Position numbers and translations under genes: made by a program. From Pyxicephalus adspersus (lineage: Eukaryota > Chordata > Amphibia > Anura > Pyxicephalidae), in assembly GCF_032062135.1 (NCBI RefSeq), contig NC_092863.1:13747498-13811497 (forward strand): 64,000 nt of DNA. Reading direction: 5' to 3'. Below the pieces are notes generated by a model. The model was not told the DNA's origin. It saw only the letters and a list, made by a program, of their open reading frames with translations, and made no database searches. Shown one piece after another: positions 34,260 through 45,353 of the stretch. Within the stretch, counting starts at the first letter, position 1, and each line of letters starts with the position of its first letter.

Positions 34260-37200
34260 AAATATTGTAATCATATAACAGATTAATGTGAATACAGTTA
34301 ATAAATAACCTCCTTATTCCATAGGATATCGATACGTGATCCTTGACATCCCATTGTTATTTGAAACAAGGACCCTGATGCGTTATATGAAGCTTACTGT
34401 TCTTGTTTACTGGTAAGTGGAGTGATGGCTAATAAAGCAAATTTCCATGTTTGCTAAAATAATGGTAAAGGTAATACTAACAATATATCATGACACAATC
34501 CATTTTTATTGTGTTCAGTCAAAGGTTATATTTACTTTGTAATCTTCATTTAGTTATAGATTACTAATGATGATACAAAGCACAAACGTCTTTTTTTTCC
34601 ACCATAACAAACATGTATTCCTTACACTGCTGTTTCCTTAGAAATATTGTTTCCCAATTATCTGCTTCTGTCTGTCTGCACAGATTTTCGGACATTCTGC
34701 ACACTGTCCTTAGATGTGTTTCAGTGAGCTTTCTATTATTTCTGAGATACTTACCAATGGTACTGGACATCTCATATTATACCAAGAAGGTTCTCCTTTT
34801 TTAATGCTGGAATCTGGTGACTATAGGAGACCTACTGTTTTGCTTAGCAGTCTGTTTAAGGTTTAAGTTTTTTGTTTAAGTTATAGCAATAATCTTTTCT
34901 TAGTATCTATACATCTGAAAAATTCAAAAATAGTCAGAAGAAAAAGAAAACACGATTAATGTACAGTGCTGCATAATATGTTGCCACTACATAAATCCTG
35001 TTTAATAACAATAATATTAATAATAATATTGTTGTAATCCATACATGTGCAAATGCTTCTGCATAGACCATAAAGGAAAAGTCTACCTGAAAGCTTGCAA
35101 ATATACAATTTCTCCATTAGGGCAAATGAGGCCTTCGACCTTAACTTGTCTTAAAGAAAACATTGTACTCCATGCAAGGCATCGGTGAGTATACTGGGTT
35201 CCTGCAGGTTGAAGGAATTTTTTTTTCTTTATTTAAGGTTTTCATTATTTTTTTTTACAATTTTTATTTTTTCATTAGAGGTGTCTGGATCAGGTCAGGG
35301 TAGGCCTAACTGATCCTACCCTTTAATAGTGATCTAATGTATACTGTCTTTAGCAGTCAGTTGGCTTTTACAGTGATCTACAATACTTGCCTTAGGGTAC
35401 ATGGAAACATTCTATGTTCCTTGTAGACAAAATAGCCCAAAGTATGCAGAAAGTGGTGAGCAGAGACTGGCTGTCACCTTCTTTTTTTTATGCATCTTTA
35501 ATCATTGCAGTGATTTCACCATTGCTATACACATCTTATATCAAATAAAGCAGTTGTTATGCATACCTTTTACTGTGTATTTGATAGTCTGGCTGCAGAT
35601 CGTCTTAAACTAAACAGGTTACAAGCCAGGGGATTTTAGCCTTAATAAGTCATGTGGAAGTCTGGACCAGATTAAAATTTTACAACAAATATTTGCATAC
35701 CGTCCTTCTCCAGAGCTAGTCCTATGCTTACATCAGCACTGGAGGCTCTTGTGAGAGTCAGGGTGTTGGTATGTTTTCAGGAAGCTACTTGCAGCACCGT
35801 GTTTTCCCCTCCCGCCAGCTATAATCTGCCTTCATTGCGTAAAGAAGCACCCAATATTGTCATCACTGGTTCTCAGTGGGGTATGTTTTTAAAATGTAAA
35901 GGCTTTTTTTTAAATAATTGAAGCATTTAGCAACTCAATGAAGGGGAAACAGAGAAACCAAGAAAGACAAAATATAAGCAGTAAAAACTTCAGCTTCAAC
36001 AATTACTTTGTTTAAATGCTCATTTATCGTAGACTTGCTTGATGCGGCTAAACTTTAAAAAAAAAAATCAGAGCTAATTTTTAGGTATAGGTCTGCCTTA
36101 ATACCATTATTGGCAATGTAGTCGGAGCAGAAGTTTGTGCTCGCCTCTCGCTGGATACATTAATCACACACAGAAAACAAGGTCTGGTGCAGATCACTGG
36201 TTAGAATAAGATAGATTAATTACCTTAATTGATTCTCTGCCCTGAGGAATGGCAGGCTTTCCATTACACAAGATTTTATCTGTTGGGTTTACCTTCACGT
36301 TTCAATATTCTACTTCGACTGGTGATTGCTGGGATCATTCTGTAGATTCCTTGGAAAACATATTAAATAGGAGTATAGGATTTGTAAAAGAATATTAAAA
36401 ATCATATAATTAAAATGTGTTTCCAGGCCATGTAATGATGTGGTTCATGAAATGCTATAAGAATAAGCTTTCACTCGGGAGATTGGGTAGTGGTCAGACA
36501 GTGTTGTCCACATTTATTGGGGTACAGATTGGGGGGAATGTTGTGTAGATATTTTTGCAAGTAAAACTGTTGTTCTTAATCAATTGACTGAAGGTGAATA
36601 TGTTTAGTAACATTTAACACTGTAGAGAACTGAACTTTATTGATTTAAAGAGGTCAAAGTAATATAAAAATGAAGGATCACCTTAATCTCTTGAAAACTA
36701 TAAAGAATGTAACAAAAGATGTAAAAAGGAGACAAAATGTGCAAAACTTCAAAATGAAGGACAGATTGCAAAGGAAAGTAAGGCTAACCCTTTTTTTTTT
36801 AAATATATTTTTAGCAAAAAGATCTGATCTGGGCATGTAGGCCCCTAAAGAATGTCTCTGGGTTAGTAACTGGGGATAAAGATAAGGCAGATTTACTAAA
36901 CACTTTTTTTAGCTCTGTGTACACAAAGGAAAATGGCAGAGCTCAAGTCCAAATTCATAATAGCAATGTCACTTTCTTAAATGAGTCACAATGCCTCAGA
37001 ATTTATGATTGAGAAATGGGAAAATTAAGGTTGACAAAGCACCAGGACCAGTGTCCTCAAAGAGCTGAGCTCGGTTTTTTCAAAGCCATTATTTCGAATT
37101 TTTAGAAACTTTTTAGTCACTGGCAAGGTACCAATGGATTGGCGTAAGGCCAATGTGATTCCTATCCTCAAAAAAGGAGCAAAAAAGTTATTACCAGGTA

Positions 37201-40200
37201 ATAGTAGTCTGCAGTTACAGACCAGTTAGTTTAACGTCTATAGTTGGAAAGCTCACAGAGAGTTTGATAATGAACCACATAGAGGAGTTTTTGCTAGAAA
37301 ATAATATAATAAGTGATAGTCAGCATGGGTTCAAGAGAGACTGAAGTTGTCAAACAAATTTACTCTCTTTTTATGAGGAAGTAAGTAAACAGGTAGACAA
37401 GGGAAAAGCAGGTAATATAGTGTACTTGGACTTTGCTAAAGCATTTGACACTGTACCCCACACACGGTTAATATGCAAGTTAGGGTCGATAGGTTTAGAA
37501 AAGTCAATCTTTACATGGATAGAGAACTGGCTTAAAGATCGGATCCAGAGAGTTGTAATTAATGATTCCTACTCTGAATGGCCCAAGGTTATTAGTGGTG
37601 TACCCCAGGGTTCAGTGTTGGGACCTTTGCTGTTTAACATCTTTATAAATTATATAAAGTTTTGGATTAAAAGTACCATTTCAGTGTTTACAGATGACAC
37701 CAAACTATGTAACGGAATTAAGTCCATACAGGATGTCCATAATCTACAAGCAGACCTGGATGTACTGTTTGATTGGGCAGCCAAGTGGCAAATGACATTT
37801 ATTATAGATAATGCATTTGGGAGCTAACAACATGCATGCTTCATACTGTCTAGGGGGAATACATTTGGGGAGTCCGAAATGGAAAAGGATCTGGGGATTC
37901 TGGTAGATTATAGACTTAATACCAGCATACAATGCCAAGCTGCAATATCTAAAGCTAGTACTTTCTTGTATTAAAAGAGGAATAGACTGCAGAGATGGAG
38001 ACATAATCCTGACCCTGTACAAAGCATTGGTCAGACCACATCTGGAATATGCAGTCCAGTTTTGGGCACCAGTTCACAAAAAGGACATTGTGGAATTGGA
38101 GAGAGTGCAGAGAAAGGGCAACTAAACTAATAAAAGGAATGGAGGAGCTCAGCTATGAGGAGAGATTAGCTAAACTATTTCCTTATTCTACTATTCTACC
38201 TTGAGAAAAGATGTTTAAGGGGGGATATGATCACCTTGTATAAATAAATAAATGGTACATATAGAGAACTCTCTTCCCCATTATTTACTTTGAGATCTTA
38301 CAAAGAACAAAAGGGGAACTCTTTGCGTCTGGAGGGAAAGAAGTTTAGGCTCCGGATAAGGAAGGGATTCTTCACTGTAAGGTCTGTGAAAATGTGGAAT
38401 TGGCTCCCTCAGGAAGTAGTTTCAGCAACTACTATAGATTGCTTTAGGAAAAAGCTGGATGTTTCTAGAAGCACAGAATATAACTGGCTATTAGGGCTTT
38501 AAAGTAAAGATAACAGAGACTGTTGATCCAGGGAACATCCGGTTGCCTCATGGAATCAGGAAGAATTTTTTCCCCTGTTGAATCAAATTGTACCAGGGTT
38601 TTTTTTGCCTTCCTCTGGACCAACTATGTCTTATAGGGATTTATATCTGGGATATGTTTATTTCCCTAGTGGTTGAACTTGATGGACTTATGTCTATTTT
38701 CAACCTAACCTACTATGTAAAGTACAAATGTAGTCTGATAATTAAATTTCCAAATATATATGAAAAATTCTTCTTACTAGTATGTACTATTATAAAGTAG
38801 GTATTAAACATATTATTTACAGATTTAATAGGTCACGCAACCCTGTATTAATCCTTACTAAAGCCCAAGGCAAAATCTAATATTTCCCAACCCCTCTACA
38901 TCTAACGCTGCAATGGCACTCTGACTGATTCTGTGTACGTCCTTTCTTACTGATACCATCTACCGGAATCTTCTGGTCCATTTAGAAGGAGGACTTGGTA
39001 CAGGCAGACAATGCTTACAATATGCAATTAGTGGCTTTGACACCTGGAACCCAATGAATGTAAGCAAGGAAGGAGAGAAGACTCAGCATTGGAGTGTCAC
39101 GTGACCGCGGTTTTCTTCCCAGTGAATATTTATAGATTGATCAAGACATATGGTTTAAAAATAATTCAGTCATTACAAATGAAACTGTTAACCTTACCAG
39201 AACCAACTATAGACAACTATAGACAACTACATTGCATAGCTAAATGGAAGAGCAGGACAGCTATTAAAAAAAAAGTCATTTTCTTTCACCAGCTGTGACT
39301 CTAGTAGTGTTGGTAGAGCTGTGTGGGTGAGGTTTGCTCAAATGAGCAGTTCCTCTATGTAAATGGGATTTTATGTGCCAGCACTGGATGTGGTCCATAT
39401 TGGGAATGCACCGAGAAGAGTGGCTGTAACACACATACAGAAAGACCATGGAGAGCTAGCATAGCCAGCATTCTAATGGAAGTGCCCTCAGCTGAATTTT
39501 AACATATACTTTTTCTAAAAGGTATTAATACATTATTATATTTTGTTTTATGCTTTAGGTTTTGTGACACTTTAGGTGAGAAGAACTTCTACTTATGTAT
39601 TGTTTTCAGCTTATGACCAATTTGGTTTGTTACAGGTTTTCTGTATTACAAAAGATATTTATTTGCATGCCAATATTTCTCTTAAAAAATAGGTTTATTA
39701 TGTTTTTTTTAGGTAGTCGGAGGAGACATGCAGACCATTCCGTCATGTCTTTGTTGCTGGCTGTGCATCCAGAACTACTGGTTTAACACATATAAATGCG
39801 TCTTGCTGTTCTGAATGCAATTTATCTAACTTGCAGCTGTTTCCCTTGAGGGTGCAACTACACTGAGCACCACTCACGCCATTCAAGGGGCAAGCTGGGG
39901 TTGATGCTGAACTTCTAAATAGGACGATGCCTCATGAGAGCTTCAGGCAACTGGTGGGAGCCTTTGGTAAAGGAGAAGTGTTTTGATGCTATCACATTGT
40001 AGTTAGTAGATACCAGTGCCTTAGGGGGGTCCAAAATATTTGGAAGGTAACAAATTATTAAAGTACCAGTGACTACCTACGTTTTCAGGTGAACTTATTC
40101 TTTAATGCAGCATGTTCCAACCTGGCTCTGTGTCTACATCATACCAGTTGAACGGTCACAATATATTTGAAGGGAAAGTAAAAGCATTGATTTGTCGAGA

Positions 40201-41162
40201 TAAAGCAGCTCATTAAGAGTCTGTGGACGGAAAAGTCTGAAGAATCAGAACCAATTATTACTCCTAACAAATTCCACTTCAGCTGAGAGGAATTTCAAGT
40301 AGTCTGGCTTATTAGGGTGTTTTTCTTTTCTCACTAACAGATCAAATATTTTGATAGACAGAAGTTACATCGGGGCTGATCTGGGGTGCAACTACTGGAA
40401 GAAGCTTTGACAGGACCATATGAGGACAGGAGGCTTGAGCTTTGTGTATCAGCCACTCAATGTGTTCACAATATATTGTGTGCAGAATTTCCTGTTCTGC
40501 TGTCTGATGTTTAGAACTGAACTCAGGTTAAATGCTGAACACTAAATTGTGTCTTTGTATAGCTTTTGTAATGAAAACAAGACAGGAAGTGGGAAAAGCA
40601 ACGATGGACTTTAGCTCTTTATAAAGTACTACTATTTCCTTGTTTCTGTTCCTGAGCATTGTGTGACATCAGATAAATGACTTGCTGCTAAGCTAATGCA
40701 GAATGCTTCTCATATGCACCTAATCAACCCATCATCAATGTTACTTACATTCTGGTTTCTAGGTTAAATAACAGCAACTAATGAAAGTATCAGCAGTTCC
40801 GATCACACTTTGGCCTTTTCGCCTTGAGTGGTAAAGCATCTTTTCCTAGCACCAATTGCATTTTTATATTTCGCAGTGACCCCCAGACCCAGGTGGAGCG
40901 GCTGATTAAAAGGAGCGGCCTGTCAAAGGAGGAAGTCCAGAACCGCCTTGCGGCACAGCTCCCAATCGACAGCAAACTGCCTCTTGCTGATCATGTTATC
41001 GATAACTCTGGAGACAGAGACAGCACAAGACGACAAGTTCTACAGCTCCACGCTAAACTGGAGTCATCCTTGGGCTATCTCCCCACTCGAATAGCCACAG
41101 TGGCCATTGCTGCCGGGCTCGTGGCAATAATGTGGCAGCTCGCCCGGCGATTATGGCAGTAG
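31043..41162 (+). CDS. DCAKD: Dephospho-CoA kinase domain-containing protein (complete, 4 coding exons)
   Basis: P-loop kinase of the CoaE family, which phosphorylates dephospho-CoA in the last step of CoA synthesis; activity of DCAKD itself is less certain. Exons 31043-31154, 32627-32830, 34325-34412 and 40877-41162 join in phase to 229 codons, against 231 residues in human. The start [16 protein letters not shown] carries the Walker A loop (G8 to S15) and matches human. [10 protein letters not shown] (28-37) holds the DxD-like pair, [14 protein letters not shown] and [13 protein letters not shown] are CoaE blocks. The C-terminus adds a hydrophobic helix ([17 protein letters not shown]) and basic end RRLWQ, suggesting a membrane-anchored, perhaps mitochondrial, protein. 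A splice acceptor two bases before the ATG implies an upstream non-coding exon. Confidence 0.96.
31155..32626. other. DCAKD intron 1
   Basis: 1.5 kb with no recognised element. The open frames at 31461-31833 and 32141-32419 carry no motif I know. Confidence 0.65.
32627..32830 (+). CDS. DCAKD: DCAKD coding exon 2
   Basis: Acceptor ttttttccctccag, donor gtgaga. Encodes [38 protein letters not shown] and [15 protein letters not shown]. Confidence 0.95.
32860..33090 (-). mobile_element. MITE family A, copy 3, inverted (DCAKD intron)
   Basis: Read on the minus strand it has TACACACATACAATGGTTCT, GGGCTGATATCGGACGAG, TGGATCCACGGACGATG and GTAATGGAAGTGAAGG, in the same order as the copies near 3.7 and 25 kb. 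The hairpin end is lost. Confidence 0.65.
33091..34200. other. DCAKD intron 2, unassigned part
   Basis: No exon is recognised. Overlapping open frames at 33228-33593 (minus) and 33370-33609 (plus) share the same stretch and show no known domain. Confidence 0.6.
34201..34257. repeat. (CA)n(TA)n microsatellite
   Basis: About 16 bp of CA repeats run directly into about 40 bp of TA repeats, 68 bp before DCAKD exon 3. Probably length-variable and hard to assemble. Confidence 0.95.
34325..34412 (+). CDS. DCAKD: DCAKD coding exon 3
   Basis: Acceptor cttattccatag, donor gtaagt. Encodes [19 protein letters not shown] and [10 protein letters not shown]. Confidence 0.95.
34961..35029 (+). repeat. Dispersed repeat tail, second copy
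   Basis: GTACAGTGCTGCATAATATG, then TTGCCACTACATAAATCCTG and a TAA-rich tail. Related to 22264-22309. Confidence 0.5.
36650..38720 (+). mobile_element. Decayed CR1/L2/Rex1-type LINE with reverse transcriptase remains
   Basis: Reverse transcriptase blocks appear in order: VDKAPGP (about 37030), [17 protein letters not shown] (about 37130-37180), [10 protein letters not shown] with a TGA (about 37313-37345), [17 protein letters not shown] (about 37419-37468), [16 protein letters not shown] (about 37600-37645) and the catalytic block as FTDDTKL (about 37690-37705). The usual Ala is Thr there. After about 37825 the frame is lost. The 3' end GGTTGAACTTGATGGACTTA followed by tttcaacctaacctactatg is the shared tail of this LINE group. 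Sense orientation to DCAKD; dead by frameshifts and stops. Confidence 0.85.
37420..37827 (+). pseudogene. LINE reverse transcriptase, longest open piece
   Basis: The 135-codon open remnant of the element's polymerase, holding FDTVPH and [10 protein letters not shown]. It starts and ends inside the domain, so it cannot make an active enzyme. Confidence 0.85.
40877..41162 (+). CDS. DCAKD: DCAKD coding exon 4 (C-terminus)
   Basis: Acceptor tatatttcgcag. Encodes [53 protein letters not shown], then the hydrophobic tail and TAG at 41160-41162. Confidence 0.95.
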
Positions 41163-41660
41163 TGAGCCAGGAAAAAGGAAGCATGACCTAATGACTGTGA
41201 CAATTTTTTTTTTTTTTTGTACATGCCTTGAAAAGGATTTTAACTGCTTTTAACAGTGTAACCCAGGTAACATAAAATATGGTGGAAGGCAAGTAAGATT
41301 ACCAAATTAATATATGCCGCTCAGGTAGACTTAATCCTACATCCAGTGCTTTATAACTCCCTCTTCTGGATGTCTGCTAAAACCATCCACCCCTCAGTCT
41401 CTATCACTTTTTATCAAAGCCAAAGCAAGGTTTACATTTTTTAGGATCCAGTAAAAAAAACAAATACTGGTCTGTCTTCCACAAATCAATATGTAGTTTA
41501 TTTTTAACAGTTCCATAATATTTGTGCATTTTTTTTAAAACATAGCAAGGATTGTTAATGCATTTTATTTTGAGGAATTTTAAAAGAAGAATTCTGGAAG
41601 GTAGGTTGTAGGTAATCTGTGGTTCAAGAATTAAGACAATAAAAAATATAGGCGCACTAT
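41163..41660 (+). other. DCAKD: Probable DCAKD 3' UTR
   Basis: Sequence between the stop and AATAAA at 41638-41643, about 480 bp on. It includes a T13-14 run at about 41205-41218. The 3' end is inferred. Confidence 0.5.
41638..41643 (+). terminator. Candidate polyadenylation signal of DCAKD
   Basis: AATAAA within gacaataaaaaatatagg, about 480 bp after the DCAKD stop. Confidence 0.45.
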
Positions 41661-41671
41661 GTGTTTGGTTA

Positions 41672-41914
41672 TAAACTGTTTTTAAGACAGACCTACCACC
41701 AAGACTCCTTGGGAACCCTTGAATTAACTTTCAGGTCTTGGTATGGTGGACAGAAGGAAGAATGCCTCTTACACTGCTGACTATTGGGAAGAATGTCACT
41801 CTTACAGATAGCCAAATGGATCATTGGTGTCAGCTAAACTGACCTTAGAGTCACAAACTGCTCATAGCTTAAGGATACCCCTAGCCACATCCGGGACCCT
41901 GGTTGAGAAATGCT
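41672..41914. mobile_element. hAT-like MITE (family B), copy 3
   Basis: Contains TTAACTTTCAGGTCTTGGTA, TGGGAAGAATGTCACTCTTA and the end ACCCTGGTTGAGAAATGCT, as in the copies in PLCD3 introns. Confidence 0.6.
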
Positions 41915-44900
41915 ATTCTTGCCAATGCTTTGTCCACATATATATTTTTAGTGAAGTAGTAAAAGGTAAAATTAAACTAAACCTTTCATGTAAATCATCA
42001 TTTTAGGATCATTAAAACAAAATATGCAAAGTAGAGGCATGTGGAGGGGACATCTTGCAGGTCCCTGTGTTTCAATTGCAGTAACTGATTTTCCATCAGG
42101 GAATGTTTTTTGTTTTTTTTTATGGAAGTTAAATTAACTATATACATATAGATACAGATATAGATACAGATATGAAACATATCTGAATGTCATTTAGTTG
42201 ATGAGAGCATTTGTTACATTGCAATGCTGCAGATCACTTTTTCTTACCATGCTTTGCATGGCTGCATTGCATTTTTATGGCAGGTTTTTGATGGTGACAG
42301 TAAACCATGCCTGTATAATGTTTGGTAAAATAGCACTTTTTTTTCCTATCTTTGTGACAAGGTGGCCCTACAATAGCACAATTTGGAAACAGGGACAGAG
42401 TGTTTCCCTCTAAACAAGAAGTCCCTGTTCAAGGACATCAGTGGCAGGATCACAAGGTAATGATATAGTGAAAGCTGAAAATTTAAATAACGCTGTAAAT
42501 GTCTTTTGAACTTAGCATGATAAAGCTTATATGGGATTGTAGTAATTGCATTTTCATCTCTTTTCAATAGTGAGGTATACTGTGTACCAAGGATTTCATC
42601 TGTTATGGGTGATATGCTTCTGTGAAGGTTCCCAATGTGGTCAGGGGGTGGCAGTGTGACATAGTTTGGTTTTCACTGCTTGTTAGTGAAGATGAGAGGT
42701 GTTTATCGACCCAGGAGAAGGGGCAGGGGGCGGATTTTATCAGATTGTTCTTTTCCTGATCAAACACGGATCAGCGGAAAGGAGGGAGACCACCCAGTCC
42801 TATGGCCGTCACAGCACATCTTTCCCTGGTTACGTGACCAGAGTGCTGAGCGTGTAACCCAGGAGTTGCTGGACAGCGACAAACCATCGCTACCACTAAA
42901 GAAGAGATAAATACAATACCCCGGTGTACATCAGCACTAGACAGGCTACCTCTGAGCATACACATAGTTGTTCAAAGGGTAACTCTATCTAAAGCTGACT
43001 GTACGCTTTACAGTCTGATTGTACAATCCCCTTTGGCTCCTTGCTGCATTCTCTGCAGCGTTCAATTAATAACTAATAAATTAGACCACAAAAGGTAGGC
43101 AGAGTTGGGAACTCAAAATCAAATATGCCAATTAAGACGTACATGAGGGTATTTTAGGTAGCAGGCATCTATTCATAGATTATCATCAACGCACAATCAA
43201 TGCACTCCAACGTGTCCAAGTTACAAGTTGGTAAGCACAACTTAAAATGAAAATAGTTATGAAATCTGTTTAAGCTATGTACACGCTAGATAATTGCTGT
43301 CTGAGAAAAATGATCATGTTCATTTTGGATGATGTGTGTGTACTGTTGCACCCCAGACTTTTTAACAATCTACTATGGTTGATGTGTGAATGACCAAGGG
43401 GAATGACCACCGTCATCTCCTTTGGAGGAGGACGCAGCGAGGTGCCTCTTGATCATTCTTCTCCATGGAAGGAAATGTTCCCTACAGGTAATGTGAAATT
43501 AATGGGGCCCATTGGATTTGATAAACACCTTGTGGTTAAATGACACCATCCAGAAGAGTAGGTTTTTTTTTGTGCCAGCCTTGCATTGTTTTTAAGGGGA
43601 TTTAAAAAAGGATCCTGTTTTATTCTCCGTGTTTGTGCTGATCAACTTGTGGCTTATCTTTATCCTTAGTATTTACAATAAAGATTGGCACTAAGCATCC
43701 AAAGCAGTTTATCCAATATCCTCTTTTGCTGATGACTTTCCATGTTTGGCTTCATGTAATGGCTTCAATAAATAATGGGTGTCTCTGTTTAAGACTTTAG
43801 GAATGCAGGGTTGTATTTATACTGGCCTATGCAGCCCTTCTAAAGATGCCCCTTGTACTGACTCCACTTGTGTCGTGTGGTTATTTTATTACCAGATATC
43901 ACAAGAATGTGCTATCTGTGGCAGAATGCTGTCTTGAATTACATGTAAAGCCTCATTAGTAACAATCTGATTTTTTTTTTTCTATACAACATAAACTATA
44001 AAGAGCAACAGTGTGAAGTGACCCATTGCAACCTCAAACTACAGAGAATGGAATTGAAATGAGTTGCTTTGCTCCGTTCCCCTTCAGTGTATAATGCTCA
44101 GGCACGGTTTGTTTCTCCTCTGGGAATCCACAAAGCCTTCCCAGCTGAGGACCATGTACATCTTCCTCCTCACTTAGCTGTATGCCAGTCCTATTTGCAA
44201 AATCTCCAGAAATTTCCATCAGGTTTCTCATAGTCGGTGCCAGACCTGTCACAGGCTGTGCCAGACTCCCTCTAAACACAGGAGAAAGTGCCCACACACA
44301 CAGGGATGCCAAACATAGAAGTACATGCACGCTTTAATAGCTGGCGACGTGTGTCATTTTAATAGATTGTACGTTATGCCAGCCACCTTTATTAGAAAAC
44401 ATTTCAAGTTGTAAATCTTTTTATATGAGTCACATTTTTTCTATGTGATATTTACCAACTAAAAAAAAAATTTTAGGCTTCTACATCGGCTTTAGCTGCT
44501 AAGGTACCCTTCTAAGCTTTCCACAAAGTGCACAGTATATTGGGCTGAGCATGCAGGGTTATTTCCTGTTGAGATCTGTCACCAACCTCATTGCAAACTA
44601 CAGTTGGACAGATAAATTCTGTTCAGATGCTCAGTTCTGTTCTGGAGATCAGCTGGAGAGAGACTGTCTGCATAAATGAATAGACATGTCTATAAAAAGT
44701 AAGGTTTGGTGGTGGCTGAATGATATATCCAACTGCCATTGTTTGCCTGTGGTGAGCTTCCTTCTGCTCTCCATAGAACAGAATGGCGATCTGTGTACAG
44801 CTCTCATTGGTTCACCTATCACTAGAACCAATCACAAAAGATTGTTTCCAGTGATGTTGATCCGAAGTCTGTAAGGGGCTTTAGACCTGCACAAATCAAT

Positions 44901-45098
44901 CTTGATAGGACCAGCTGGATACAAAGAAAGGAGGTTCAACTCATCCTTAGGTCATCCACACTGCAGGATTTAACATGACAGAAACCTACTATTAAATTTA
45001 ATTAAATCTACAATTAAAGCATGCTTTAAACTCAGAAAAACAATGCTCACCTGTAAAAGGCCTAAAACATTTCCTTCCAAGTTTTGCCCAGAGATAAA
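41915..45098. other. Intergenic, no supported gene
   Basis: Mostly unassigned. About 42690-42900 is GC-richer. About 43262-43470 begins gctatgtacacgctagataa and may be another MITE. An open frame at 44034-44330 (minus) has a signal-peptide-like start but no ATG. Confidence 0.6.
44034..44330 (-). other. Unproven secreted-protein-like open frame
   Basis: A 98-codon frame beginning VHVLLCLASLCVWALSPVF, a good hydrophobic signal-like run, then one N-glycosylation site (NRT) and one further Cys. The first codon is GTG, an in-frame TAA lies two codons upstream, and no clear polypyrimidine acceptor precedes it. It could be an exon 2 of a small secreted protein or chance. No family recognised. Confidence 0.15.
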
Positions 45099-45353
45099 GA
45101 CCATTCACACCACAGTATTTTACATGGCACCCCAATGCATCCTAGTAGCAGTAGCACACCACAGCAAACTTGGATCTCAGCACACCGCAACATGCTGTGA
45201 ACCATCTGTGTGTTGTGGTGCACTCCATTAAACAAAATAGTACAAGTCCATTAAGTTAAGTGTTGTGTATTGCCAGCCAATTCAGAATTAACTGTAATAA
45301 TAAAATGCATGTCAACGTTCAAAATACTTTACATTAGACAAGTGTGAATGGCC
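45099..45353. mobile_element. MITE with GRCCATTCACAC termini
   Basis: GACCATTCACAC at 45099-45110 and its inverse GTGTGAATGGCC at 45342-45353 (11 of 12 match) bound 255 bp rich in CACCAC, GCACACCGC and related words. No coding capacity. No clear target duplication seen. Confidence 0.5.

Larger units (their letters stand above)
34413..40876. other. DCAKD intron 3 (6.5 kb)
   Basis: The largest intron in the window. It contains a dispersed repeat copy (34961-35029) and a decayed LINE (about 36650-38720). The rest (35.0-36.6 and 38.8-40.9 kb) shows nothing I can name. Confidence 0.7.

Noticed and set aside
34600..34804. Opposed small frames after DCAKD exon 3
   Set aside because: They mirror each other on both strands and have no splice or family support.
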